From positions 20,324,014 through 20,388,013 of the forward strand of contig OX327699.1 in NCBI GenBank assembly GCA_946807835.1: a stretch of DNA of 64,000 nt. The letters are read 5' to 3'. Shown piece after piece: positions 24,834 through 37,465 of this stretch. A model generated the notes under the pieces. The model did no database searches, was not told the origin of the DNA, and saw only the letters and a list, made by a program, of their open reading frames with translations. Position 1 is the stretch's first letter; each line of letters opens with the position of its first letter. The stretch comes from Ailanthus altissimus. Its lineage: Eukaryota; Streptophyta; Magnoliopsida; Sapindales; Simaroubaceae. The position numbers and the translations under genes were made by a program.

Positions 24834-26780
24834 AAAAGATAATGAGAGAGATTGAACCAAAACCATTTTTGGTTGTACAAAGAGAGATGGCAGGGGATGT
24901 AAAACAAAAAGTGGTATAATTGAGCCTCAAGGGGATCGTGGGTCTAATGACTTGATGGCTTTGTAATTCATAAAAGGCACCAAGTACAAACCATTATAGA
25001 TGATAACAGCAATAATGCAGATGGTACTTCTGCTCTAATTTAGCATACCAAAATCACAGAGTTTTTGAGTGCTTTGGTTTCGATTAAGATCATGAAATCA
25101 AGAAGATGATGGTAAGTTTGTAAGGATTTATGCAGTTGACGGAACAAACTTAGTTCTTTTGAAGAACCATCTTTATGACAATTGTAATCCACCATCTCAT
25201 CCGATTAAAAACCCCACCAACATGAAAGCGCTTTCATTCTTTTCAACCACCATCCAAAAAGATACTAAAAAAGCGAAAAAGGGCACAATGACTAATGGTT
25301 TTCCAATAAGAAGATGATATCATATAACCAAAGGGAGTTCGTGTTTCTGCTAGTCTGCTCAAATTGATTAAATTTGAACTGCAAATATACGTAAAGAGAG
25401 TGTTTGAATTGCCCAAGCACAAGCACTGAAGCCCCACAAAAAAAATAAAAAAAAGGAGATGGCTGCTGGGCTCTAGGAGGGAAAATCTCATGATTGAAAC
25501 TCTAAAACAATCGTCTTAGCCGCATTAAAAATTAAGTCGTTCTGTTCCATGCAATATTGACTTTACTTTTTTTTTTTTCCCCGAAGAGAAGTAAAAAAAA
25601 AAAAAAAAAAAAAACATATAAAAAAGAACGTAAAATGAGTACAGAATCAGATTTGCTTTCAAGTCTTTTTAGTTCTCCAATAGAATAAAGTTTGACTTCT
25701 GTACACTCGCACTGTATCATAGGCTTTAGGTTAGTGTTTCATAAAAAATTTTAGTTGCTGATTGGACCCCTGTTTCCATGGGCATACGACAATTCATTCC
25801 TGAAACAGACATATACTTTGGGCATAGGGAATTTAGCAGATTCATCATCATGAAGTCGGATATGATGTGTCTACTTCAGAGGACCAATTGCCTTTTGTTT
25901 TAAAATCTTCAGCAAGTTAATTTCTATACTAATTAACAGTTGAATTGAATAAATCAACTTCGCTAATTGGCTGAATGTTATGAACACTCGGAGAAAGCAA
26001 AAGTGTCTGCACAACTACAAATAAAGGTTGTGAGCTTGTGTCCGTGAGAAGTGAGAAGAGATGGCACAGGCCACTGACCAGCGTTTCGTGATATGTTGGG
26101 TTGGTTTTTAAATGGGTTCAATCTCAAGAACACCAAACAAAGTTAGTGGACTTTAGCTGGGGTGGACCAATATCCTTTGCCAAAACAAAGCTCATCTGCC
26201 AGTCTTGGCCCTTTTATATTTGCCTTGGACTTGCACTCACTACAGATGCAGTGAATAACCAAGTGGCAAATGGCAATGTGGCTCTTGCTTAAATGAGCTA
26301 ATGATAAAAGAATTTATAATGTATTTTTTTTATCTAAAAAACACGTGGGGTGAGTGGGTTGCTTTTGTTAGATAACGTTGCATTATCTAGTTTTCTTTTA
26401 GGTTGATTTTTTTTATAAATTTTTTAATAATATAATAAGAATTATAATAAATAATAGACATATTAAATATGACGTCAATTAAAATATAAAATATATAAAC
26501 ATAGTATTACTCGTTACATATACCAACAAATCTTTGTTAAAATTAGAAATAAAAAAAATATATTTTAGATTTGAATGATATTTAATGGGCAACCTGGGAT
26601 CTGTGCCATGCAACAGAAAGTAGAACAGAACAGTTATATAAGCATGTCAGTTTGGTTCCAGCTCGAGTAAACTTCGTGATCAATGCGAGAAACGACATGT
26701 CGGTCTATTCATATGTACATTTGGCCAGAAAAATAAAACATATGATAAGTCCTGACGCTGCCTGGCCCCAGACTTTTTTT
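24834..26780. other. Intergenic, no gene recognised
   Basis: Two long homopolymer runs lie at 25568-25579 (T) and 25595-25614 (A). The open frame 26101-26292 has no family resemblance. Nothing else could be supported. Confidence 0.4.
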
Positions 26781-27785
26781 TTTTCAATCTAACTACTGCA
26801 TGTCTATCTCTAGAAATCCACTGCTTACATGTCACCCTCCATCATGTAAACCTCCCCCTTTTGACATTTCCATTTTCCAAGAAAGCACCAAAATATTTTT
26901 TTTATGCCTTTTCATTGTTTTTTTTTCTTTTAGAAAGTCCTTTTCATTGTTGAGATCGCCAAAAACTGTTGTCAGCCTTGCCCTTTATTTTCATTTATAT
27001 ATTCTCTTTCAGAGCTGGAAGCTGGACATTTCCATCTCCGGTTCAGTTTCGTTCTTGCTTCTTATCAATTTAGTTAAGTTCAATTATTGGTTGTTGTTGT
27101 TGTTTTTTTTTTAATTGTTAATGATATGTTAGTTTGTAGGATTTTTGTTGTTTTACGTTTATAAAATAGTCAAAATTAAATAAAATAGAATGTAGCGTGT
27201 GTGTATCTTTTATCTGCTGGGGTTTATTGATTACTATTTTGGCACATTCGAACAAATAAATGCAAATATGCTTTTTATTACATTACACCAACTGCTGTTC
27301 CACTTCTCGGCGGTTGGTTTTTAATTGGGTTTGGTTGGTCATAAACCTTCCTCATTTCGGCTGTCTTTCAAAGTGAGAAAGACACGGAAGTCTTTTGAGC
27401 TGGATTTGGTCTTTGATTAATGTTTGAGCAGTGAATAATTTATCTGTTTGGACGATTAGTAATTTTCCTTGAGATTCTTTAGATGAATTTTGTCTCTATG
27501 TGATCGGTTAATGTTCTGAGCTTTAAAAAAAGTAACAAAGTAGGAATTGGTGATCAATTGGGTTCTTTAATTGTGTTATGATCGTGAGGTTTTATGATCT
27601 GGGTAACATTGAAATTATGTTGTGGATATATTAGGTAACGTTTTTACTCCATCTGATTGTAGAGTTCTTATTTCAAACCCATAAAGCGTCCTAATTTTGT
27701 GTTGATGATTACTCAGGTACTTGAATTATGACTTAATATTGAGATTCTGTTATCTGAGTTGGTTGAGAAATCCCGCTATAGGAGG
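26781..27785 (+). promoter_or_regulatory. Probable promoter, 5' UTR and leader intron of the PAH gene
   Basis: The pyrimidine-rich stretch 26800-27070 followed by a T-rich spacer suits a leader exon and intron. An acceptor-like CTCAG at about 27714-27718 could open the last leader exon. If so, that exon carries a minimal upstream frame (ATG ACT TAA at 27728-27736) 50 bases before the main ATG. Confidence 0.35.
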
Positions 27786-29317
27786 ATGTCTGCGGTGGGG
27801 AGGATAGGCAGCTATATCTCCCGTGGCGTATGCACGGTTTCTGGGCCCTTTCACCCATTTGGTGGAGCTGTTGATATCATTGTAGTTGAACAACCAGATG
27901 GGAGCTTCAAATCAACGCCTTGGTATCTCCGGTTTGGAAAATTTCAGGGGGTTCTTCAGACAAAAGAGAAGATGGTTAATATTAGTGTTAATGGAATTGA
28001 AGCGAATTTCATTATGTATCTTGATCATAAAGGAGAAGCTTACTTTCTTCAGGAGGTTGATGCTGAAGAAGGGGAATCTGTAGCATACATTTCATCATCC
28101 AGTGATGAGACGGATGGGCAGTCCACTAGTAATAGAAGGCCAATGAAGTGCAAAAGTTGCAATTATGATGCTGAAAATCTGAACCCAGCAGACCAGATTG
28201 GTGCTAGCAATAGGAAAATTGTCGCTAGGTCTGGTTCCCAACGAGCGGGGATTCTTGGGCTTGTTTCTGGACGGAGGTCCATAAAGGAGGATAGTTGTCA
28301 GGAGGGAGAGGGTGATGTTGGTATGACAAGGCTAAATTCACTGGAACGTGCTGAGATTGCTGCTGACCTCTTGGAGGTGAAGTGGTCTACCAATATGCCC
28401 TCAAGTAAATCCCAGAAAGATAATGTTTCTCATGATGTTTTGGTCGATAACATGGCTAAAGATATGCAGGTTAATGATGGAGAAATAGATGTGAACTCAT
28501 CTGAGCATGATTGTGGGCAGAATAGGAATGATCATTCTTTATTTCATGAGGAAACCTGTTCCCCCAATGAGCAAATGGCCAGCAGTTCTAATTTTAGCTC
28601 TGAGAATCTGGGGAGCTCGGTTGAGGATGCAGGTATGAGAGTATCTTGTATACGCACTGTGGAACAAGTAGTTGAATCTTCCACTTTGGGTGAAAGTATT
28701 TTGAAAGAAAATTCTGAAATGGTATCTGAAATATCAAGAAGAATTGATGAATTTGGTGTGGGGAATGCTGATCATGATGAGTATGCTGTATTTCACGAGG
28801 AAACTGGTGTGAGAATATCTTGTATGGGTACCATGGAACAAGTAGTTGAATCTTCCACTTTGGGTGAAATTATTTTGAAAGAAAATTCTGAAATTGCATC
28901 TGAAACATCAGGAAGAATTGATGAATCTGATGTGGGGAATGCAGATCATGAAGAGCAGGCTTTTGCCGATTCAAAAATTCAATGCAAGTTTGAAGCACAT
29001 CATGATAAGCAGTTTGACGAAGAGCAGCCTTCTGATAAAAAGGATGATGCCTTTCCAGGCTCTAGAACTTCAGCCGAGACTAGATCAGACAGGGTTCAAT
29101 CTTTTGTATACTGCGAAACATCGGAAAGCTCTATAGTTGGGTTGGATGGCTCCAATGAACAAACCCAGGAAACACAGCATGTTGCTAGTGGAGAATGTGG
29201 CAAAGTTCATGTTCATCTGGAAACATTGCATGTGACAACTGAGATTTTACCCAAGGTGAATGCTCTATCATGATTTGAAATATTAGTCGCAGAAAATATT
29301 TGAACAATATATACGCA

Positions 29318-29357
<40 letters not shown>

Positions 29358-32300
29358 TGTATATATTTAAATCATAGTGCTTTTTCAACTTATTACTAAT
29401 GCAATAATTTCTTAACGTGAAGCAACTGCTGTAAACTCAGTTAGAGGTAATATTATTGTTGCATTCTTTTCTAGTTTCTTCAGACTGAGTTGTTAGAAGG
29501 TCTTCATCAGGACACAGATATTAAGCAAGCTAAGGATATTGAGTTGGAGAAAGAACCGGTGGACGTTTCTGGGGATCATTCGGATAAAATGAATCCAGGT
29601 AGTGAACTCAACTATAATGATATAGACTTTGAGGAACCCTCCAAGGCAGAAGAATCCTATAATCAGATGGTCTCCATTGAGCCAGGACTTTGTTCAGTCA
29701 AAGAGATATATTCACAGAATAGTTGCACAAGTCTCAATGAAGTTCAAGATGGGAAAGATATTAGTGATGAGCTCCATCACCATTTGAAGTCTAGCGGTGA
29801 TTCTCAAGAACCTTATAGTGATGGTGTCCTAAAAAAACGAGTAAGAAATTCTCGATCAGAAAGTTTGGAGGAAGAACAGTTCCTTTTCAGTGATCTCGAT
29901 GAAGTTAAACTTAGGGAGGTTCAGCATACAGATTCAAGTTCTTCAGATTGTGCTAAGAAAGGTGATCATCGAATGTTTTGTGCTGAAGGCATTATGGAAG
30001 TGAATGGGTCTGTCAACACAAATGACGAGTCTTGTTCTTCTCCAGACATGTTAGGTCAATATAATCGGTTGAATGATCTTGAAAACTCAACAGAAAAATT
30101 GAGAGTAATGTCAAGTCCCATTACTATTCATGGAACTCATAAAGCTGCTGAGGAAGTTGGAAGACTAGCAGAATCATTGCCAATTATGCGATATCCCCCT
30201 GTCAAATTGGGTGCATGTGACTGTCATCCTCTGAGCCATTCATTGGACTCAAATTCAGACTCATTGAAGTGGAAATTGTTCAAGGAGAATGACTCTAGCT
30301 GCATGAAGTCGGATGCTGACAAAGAGCAACATATGGCAGAGGAATGGCCTAATGTTGAGGATAGTCAGATCTCAAAGGAGCCAAGAAGTGTTCCTTCCAG
30401 TCCTCCAGTTGGTAAGAGAATTTTGATATCTATTCATACATTATTTTATATTTCCAAATAGTGATACTTTCTCGCAGTTGAGATGCACTGAAGTTAGTTC
30501 TTCCATTTTTAAATTTCAATTGACCAGTATTTATAGTACTCCTTGTAGCTTGTGCAAGATAATTTTATGGTATTCAATGAATACTATGATTAAGTTTTAA
30601 TCATTATCTCCATATGAGAGAGTCTTTGCTTCAGAATACGGAATTTCTATAGTTGCACCTGAGAACAAAATGGATTCATTTTGTTTGTTTCTGGTTTGCA
30701 AGTGCTTTCTTGCTGAAAAATGTAGAAAGCCACATGCGATCTTGTTTATGCAGAGACATCTCTTTGCAAACACTTATATAAAGGAATGGGTGCTAATGCA
30801 GCTTCTCAAGCATTTGATGCCGAAAACTTGGATGTAAATAAATTTACTTCTCTAGGTCCTGCAGTTTTGAAGAATGATAGGCTTGTTGTCAGACTTGACA
30901 GCCGTTACTTCCCATGGGATGTAGCTGCTCCTGTTGTTTTAGGAATGGTTGGATTTGTAATTAAATAATCATTTGAACCAAAAGGCATGATAGCTGTTGA
31001 CTGAGATGAGAAATCTCTTATAGGAGATCCTTCAAAATCTGTTGTTTCTGCAGGTGGAAGCTGGAGGCTTTGGCCTTTCACTTTTAGAAGATCAAGATCG
31101 AGACAGGGTGTGCAGCCCACTCAAAGTGATACCAAAACTTCTGATGCTGAAGTTGCTTCGGAGAGCATCAATGACAGTGATGTAGCTAAAAGTGTGTGTA
31201 AACCCAAGGTCGTGAAGAAGATGATTAGGGTGATCACTCCAACTTCTGAGCAGCTGGTGTTGTTGAATCTGAAGGAAGGAAGCAACACTATAACCTTTAC
31301 ATTCTCCACAGCTATGCTAGGGAAGCAGCAGGTCCCTCTTTTTCCCAATGCTGTTGGCTCAAATTGCATAATTTAAACTGGATGTTTCTTTGATTTCTTT
31401 ACTTGTCATTTTCTGATTCCCTGTCACTCTTTTTGGTGCTCACCTAACATTAAGTTGCTTTCAGGTTGATGCCAGAATATATTTGTGGAAGTGGAATACC
31501 CGTATAGTAATCTCTGATGTGGATGGGACAATTACTAAGTAAGTGTTTCTAGTTTTCTGTAGGTCAAAAGAGTTTTTCCTCACTTTGTATATTCAATTGA
31601 TTTTGGCGTACGCTAGTCTTTTGCTTAGTAAAGTTGCATTTATTGTATTTCAATATTATATAATGAAGTAGAAAACTGTTTAGTAATAGCTATAACCTGA
31701 ATATGGTTTGTATGGACTACAGACCTGAAGTAATTTGGTAATTATTGATCACTGTTCTCCATATCCTTGTGCTATCTGTCCCTCCTTTCAAAAGGTGAGG
31801 TCAAAGGTTTGACTGCAGGGGGGAGAATTATGTGGAATTGTGGGCTATAACCCAAAACTTGTAGATTGGTTAGGAGGGAAAAAATGAGAACCTGAATTGT
31901 TTGTAGACACATATGTTAAGATATCCAATAATAATTCCTTTAGAAATCTGAACTTGTCACTGAGCTACCTTAGGTAATGAAGCCTGATGGCAATAGAACC
32001 CAAGTCTTGGTTTACTACCTGCTAACCTTGCCAGCTAGCTTAGGCTGCGAAGCATGATTACAGTAGATCCTAAGTCTTGGTATCAGACCTGGCTCCATTC
32101 TCAGCTAGTGGAAGAAGGAAGTTTGGGCATAGCTTTAATAGGAAAACCAAAAAAGAAAGAAAGAAAGAAAGAAAGAAAATCATTAAATAATTCTACTAAC
32201 TTGATGAGATGAAACAGTGAAAAATTTTGATGTCGAGGGTTGGTTGCACGCCATAATGTTTTTATAAATGGAAAAAAAAAAAAAAAACTCTTAAATATAC

Positions 32301-35300
32301 TAAAATCTTAGCTGACTTGGTGCTACAAATGTTTATGGTGATCTGGTTTCTAATTCCCCATGCCTTTGGTGCTGGTGTACCTTAGAAGGTGCATGTAGGT
32401 GATTTTTCGGTTTCATAGATGTCAAGTTCTTTTTTGTTTATTTTTCTATCACTTATTTGTTCATAATGTTCATAGCTTTAGTATTAGCGTGTAAAATAAT
32501 TTGAGTAAATATTCACTCTTTGAATTTCTTCAGATCTAAACTATGACTCCTAGAACTTGCTGATGTCTTCTTTTGACCGGTTCTTTCAGTTGTTCATTGT
32601 TCTATTTTTGGCTTACTAAGCATTGGACTCAACTTTCATTCCATGTCTGTTTTGCTCCTTGAATTCATGCAATCAATTTTCTTTGCCATCTGATTTTTTT
32701 CTTACATACTTTCTTTGCTGAATTATATTTGTACCCTTTGTTTCACATTCTTGTCACAGATCAGATGTTCTGGGTCAGTTCATGCCATTGGTTGGGATGG
32801 ACTGGTCACAAATGGGTGTTGCACATTTATTTTCAGCTATTAAGGTTTGTTGCATTTTCATCTTGTATGCTAATTTTTACTTTTCAGTTATTGACTGTAT
32901 TCATAGCCAGTAGTCAATCTTCACTGCACATGAACAATATTATGGTGGGTGCAAGCAACATGAGCTAATGCGACGCTGCCTCTTTTAGACCTTTTAGGTT
33001 TATTTATTCACAATCGTGCAATCTATTTTATTAGCTATGATATGCTACAGTCATTCTCTTAGGTTAGAGTCTCAAAAGCCAAAAATTACCACATACGTGC
33101 TGCATGATTTATGACTAGGGACAATAACAGGGCATCTGATTGGACTAAGTGAATTGCAGGAAAATGGGTATCAATTACTTTTTCTCAGTGCACGGGCAAT
33201 CTCTCAGGCCTATCGCACTAGACAATTCCTATTCAACCTGAAGCAGGTAAAATATACAAATTTGATGCTTAATTATCATTTTAATTTTGAAAAATTCAAA
33301 ATAAAGATAGTTTAAATGTTATATTTATTATATATTTTCATTTCAATGTTTACTTTATATCCTCATTTCTTATCTAACAAATTCATGTTCTCAAATTTGC
33401 AGGATGGGAAGGCCTTACCCGAAGGACCCGTTGTTATTTCACCTGATGGACTATTTCCATCTCTATTTCGAGAGGGTAACTGATAGATACTGCAATTTAT
33501 GCATTTTGTTGTTCTTCTGAATTAGAGTTTGCTTTGTATTTTCAACATTTTCTAATTAATTTTCTTGCAGCCCATACATCCTGATAGTTCATAGATGTGC
33601 ACAAATCCTGAAAATCAGGATATCCTCTTTGAAGCCCTGGTGGCATTAGAAATGACATGCTACAAATTCCCATAGGAACAGGATGCATAAAAGAATTTTA
33701 ATTCGTCAGTCTCATGTTTGGCAGAGAGAAACATGAGTTGGTTGTTTTATTTATCTCTAATTTGACAGGCAATAATGAACTTTTTAGTGTGATTATTATC
33801 ATCGTCTTTTTTGCATAGAATGTGCTGACTTGGCAATGACTTTGTGGCATGCTCTCCACATAGTATATAAATCTAGACACAGTTTTATTTCTTTGGGCAT
33901 ATCTTGAATTTTCTGGTAGAAACTCCTTGCTAAACCCTTAGCATTACTGAAAGCTCCTTTTTTTCTCAGTTATAAGGAGGGCTCCTCATGAATTCAAGAT
34001 ATCATGCTTAGAGGTTAGTTCCCTTTGTATTATGTATTTATTTTCATGTTGAACAAATCTCCTGTCTGATATATTTGTTCTTATGTAGACCATTTAGGAA
34101 AAAGGTCTCTGCTTCTGGAATAAAACTTATGATAGTTTGGCTCCATGTAAACCAATTAAGTCCACTGTGTTCTACATAAGATTTGAAATTAATTCTCCAT
34201 GCTGTGCTAATTCCTTTTTATTTTTCTTTGCACTTCTTCAACATAAGTAAACAGCTACATTTTTCAATAAAAGATCTATGCATTTGTGATCAGAGCACTG
34301 TATTTTAATATCAGCAACCTTTTAGTTAAAAACTTTGAAATTACTTCTAGGTGCTCACATTAGATACTCAAATGCATGCAATGTGCTGTGGAGCAGTTTG
34401 AGCATGGGCATTGCTTGCTATCTTTGCATGGTAAATTCTGTCAACAGATTAACCATTTACTTGTAATTTACATACATCATAACATGCATTCAGTATTATG
34501 TAAGTGATATTTGTTCTGTATTTGATCTTTTAAGAAGTCTCCAGTAACTTTTTGCTTTCAAAATTTATGACAATTCAATTAGCTTTGTTGAAATTTGAAT
34601 TTGTTTTCCCAAATACTGTGTTTGTGACCTCTTGTTTCCATCTATTAGAGTTTGCACTAATAGGTAAATGGATAGAAGGGAATTTTTTTTTGGTTAAAAT
34701 GACTATTATCCATCCTAAGTCTTGGCAAGTTTCGTTGACGTTCTTCAAAATTTTGAAATTCTACTGCCAGGATATCAAGGCATTGTTTCCTTCTGATTGC
34801 AACCCATTCTATGCTGGATTTGGGAACAGAGACACTGATGAAATCAGCTACCTTAAAGTTGGAATACCAAGAGGAAAGATATTTATTATTAACCCCAAGG
34901 TAATATGAGACCTTAATGCTTAAAAGATGGCAAACTTCTTTGCCGTAATTACTGATAATTGTCATGCCAAATTTTCCAGCTGATGGTTTCAAGTTTTGCA
35001 GGGTGAGGTTGCTGCGAACCGAAGTGTTGACACTAAATCATATGGTTCGCTTCATGCTCTTGTTCACGACATGTTTCCGCACACAATCTCTTCTGAGCAG
35101 GTTTGGTTCTTCTTTCTCTTAATTATAATCTTGTTTTAGTTCAGATGTTCTGTTGTAAAATATAACCCTAAATCAGAGGTCAAAGCCATTTTTACGGGCC
35201 CCCATTCTTGCTTCCTTTCTTGTCTCTGTGTCTTGAAATTCCTATCAGAAACATAAACATTGGTATGAAAGGGCAAAGGCTATTGGGCAACTGGACTATA

Positions 35301-35507
35301 TACGTGTGTAGTAGTTGGAGATCACCTATCATTCATTTAGTATCTATTCTCTGTCTGATGTCAGCTGAGCAAATGTCTTGTTCCAACAATCACAGAATCT
35401 AGTCAATGGGTTTCCAGAGTGCTCACTTTTTCTTTTCTTTTCTGGGACAGGAGGATTTTAATTCGTGGAATTACTGGAAATTGCCGCCTCCAGATATTGA
35501 TGTTTGA
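27786..35507 (+). CDS. PAH2: Phosphatidate phosphatase PAH2-like (lipin), frame broken by two in-frame stops
   Basis: Exons: 27786-29255, 29484-30411, 30754-31331, 31465-31538, 32760-32844, 33160-33246, 33403-33475, 33970-34013, 34771-34899, 35002-35100, 35451-35507. All borders are GT-AG and every join is in phase, giving 1,208 codons. Lipins turn phosphatidate into diacylglycerol and restrain phospholipid synthesis at the ER. The N-terminal lipin domain ([25 protein letters not shown]) is intact, as is the C-terminal HAD domain with its catalytic DVDGT near codons 1010-1014. Codons 871 (TAA, 30966) and 883 (TGA, 31002) are stops inside a conserved stretch of exon 3. No alternative splice with consensus borders keeps phase and avoids both. 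A truncated product would lack the catalytic domain. The middle region is longer than in Arabidopsis (about 900-930 aa in total) and has a 58-codon tandem duplication. This is either a recent pseudogene or a sequence error; PAH1 is the less likely subfamily. Confidence 0.85.
28632..28979 (+). repeat. In-frame tandem duplication in PAH exon 1 (174 bp units)
   Basis: Unit one starts at 28632 and unit two at 28806. The 174-base period equals 58 codons, so the frame is kept. Both units encode phrases such as [11 protein letters not shown] and ILKENSE, with a handful of differences. Confidence 0.9.
29318..29357. repeat. Compound CT/CA microsatellite in PAH intron 1
   Basis: CT repeat followed directly by CA repeat, then a short AT stretch. 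Confidence 0.9.
30966..31004 (+). other. Two nonsense codons in PAH exon 3
   Basis: TAA at 30966-30968 and TGA at 31002-31004 share the frame that is open for 71 codons before and 109 codons after. The residues between them ([11 protein letters not shown]) are lipin-like. Single C-to-T changes of CAA and CGA would explain both. Confidence 0.85.
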
Positions 35508-36240
35508 AGGCATCAGGCAGAAGATATTGCTTGATCCTCCAAATATAGCGATGGATGGTTGTTGCTCAAGCTTGTTATGGAACTTTTTAGGTTTGTTCTG
35601 ACTTCAACTTGCACTATTGGAAAATGGAATTCTGTTTTGTCACTTTTAATTACTTTATCAAGATTTTCATATTTGAAGATGTGACACGGGACTAGCTCAA
35701 GGATTAAAACTTAAAGAAGTAATTTGCTTATAATTTTCTTTCTTTTGTAGCGGACATGCAATCAGTTCAAAACCTGTAACACAAGCTGAAAAAACTAGTC
35801 AGATTTTACTTCTCCAGAACTTGTTTTGGAATTAAATTACAGTTGATGCTGTTGTAGGATTGCATGTTATTATTTAATTCTTCTTTCCTTTTCTTTTAGC
35901 CTTGTTTTCTTTTGCTATGGTGAATTACAGGCTATATATGGCCATTGCCAATGATGAAGAAAGAGTTGCAAGTTGTATGTTTTTTCGGCTAGGTTGGTTC
36001 ATGGTTGAGTCATTGGTAGCCTGGGGGTCATTTATTAAAGATTTCTGAAAACCTAGAGTGATGTGCTGCTGCTTGAATTTACAGCTTTTGTGGTGTGTTC
36101 ATGTTATCTCATGAACAGTTTAAATTAAATCTACCAACTTGGAGATCAAGTAGAGAAATAGAAATGTTAATAACATCAATGTATAATTCATTTTTTTTTT
36201 TATGTAGAATCTTCCGTTATCAGTTAAATAAAAGTTGTTG
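35508..36240. other. PAH 3' UTR and flank
   Basis: No gene. The segment probably contains the PAH 3' UTR. The short frames 35208-35402 and 35419-35601 overlap the last intron and exon in other frames. Confidence 0.4.
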
Positions 36241-36264
36241 CTAAGGCATTTGGTGTAATTAATG

Positions 36265-37465
36265 GGCCTTTTATTATTATTATTATTATTATTTGTTTGG
36301 GTCTGATTTTCGATCTGGGGAGCTCGACCTGAACCGGTGTGGAGGAAGTGTTAGGAAAGTTTGAGTTTATTGGGCCTTTTACCGCCAAGGGTTAAGTCAG
36401 AGCTTTGTTTTGGTGATGCAGAACCTAGAGTTGAGTGGAGAGTGGACTGTACGCCAAGTGGGAGCTAGTTGATTTGGGCTGCCGGCTAAGCAAACTGAGG
36501 GGACCTAGGGAACATAGGAAAATCAAGGTTAGTGGTTGGCGTCGACGAGGTGGCTGGTGAAAGCTCTTCGACGCTCAAGTCAAGTGGCTGTTGTGTGATG
36601 AACATTCCTTAGGGTTTATTTTCTCTAAAGAGAATGTAGAAAAATCTAGTGAGGATGAGGGGAGTTTTCTTACTAGAGAGTTGTTCAAAATTTCAAATCC
36701 TTTACCACATTTCAAATTTGGAGTAAAACTTGAGCGTGGAGGATGCCAGTTTGGAGATTTCCCTTCAAGGGTGACACATAGTGAACTATAATTGGAGAAT
36801 TGTCCCTATCATGAGGGGTATTTTATTCGCTTAAAAGGGCAAAAAGGTCATTAGACTTCCCCTGATGTTTGGAGTACTAGGAATATTGGTGACTGATCGC
36901 TTTCTGGAGTTGTCAGCATGAGTTAGTGAAACTTGAGAGCTTTGAAGGGTCTTTTGACTTTGTACTCCTGAGCTTAGCGGGTCTTGTGTTGAGTAGCCCA
37001 ATAACACTAAACAGCTTTGCTTTTTTGTCAATAGTGTCAACGGGAGACAGGGTTCTGGTGCCTGCTAATGTGGAGTTCATTCATTGGCTCTTTGGAGATT
37101 TTCTCATTTTGACTTTATTCTTAGGTCCAAGTGCTCCTTTAATGGGTTTCGCTGATGATGTGGCGGCACTTGAGTTATCCTGACTTCTACACCGACAGGA
37201 CCCATGATGATGTGACAGATGTTCAAGCTCCCATGACGTGTCATCTGACACTGGCACTGAATGGTGACACGTGTCCTAACTCGGGTCCTACTAGATAGGT
37301 CTTTTGGGTCGAGGTATGGAGGTCCAAATGTTCGGGCCGAGTTTAGTACAACTAAGATAGTTCATTTTCGACTAGTCTACTCATGAAGAGGTTTGGAACT
37401 GAGTGCTAATTTAGGCATCTCTAAATAGGTCTCATGTCACTAAAATAATAATAATAATAATGGAT
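36265..37465. mobile_element. Transposon-like block between ATT and AAT microsatellites
   Basis: The 1.2 kb block is clearly less AT-rich than its surroundings. It begins at an ATT repeat (about 36272-36292) and ends at an AAT repeat (about 37445-37462), which are reverse complements of each other. Inside are CTCTTCGACGCTCAAGTC and GACACGTGTCC, phrases that recall plant LTR sequences. Open frames such as 36926-37183 show no domain. It could be a solo LTR or a remnant of a larger element. Confidence 0.42.

Noticed and set aside
26101..26292. Open frame of 63 codons upstream of PAH
   Set aside because: No domain, weak start context and no sign of splicing; it is probably chance.
27759..27785. 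Upstream extension of the PAH frame
   Set aside because: It contains no ATG; the family start MSAVGRIGS is at 27786.
30960..31057. A short intron that would remove both PAH stop codons
   Set aside because: GTAATT to the next AG sites gives an intron of only 67 or about 100 bases, breaks the reading phase, and removes residues that are conserved in lipins.
31121..31369. Minus-strand open frame
   Set aside because: Shadow of PAH exon 3, which has clear lipin sequence on the plus strand.
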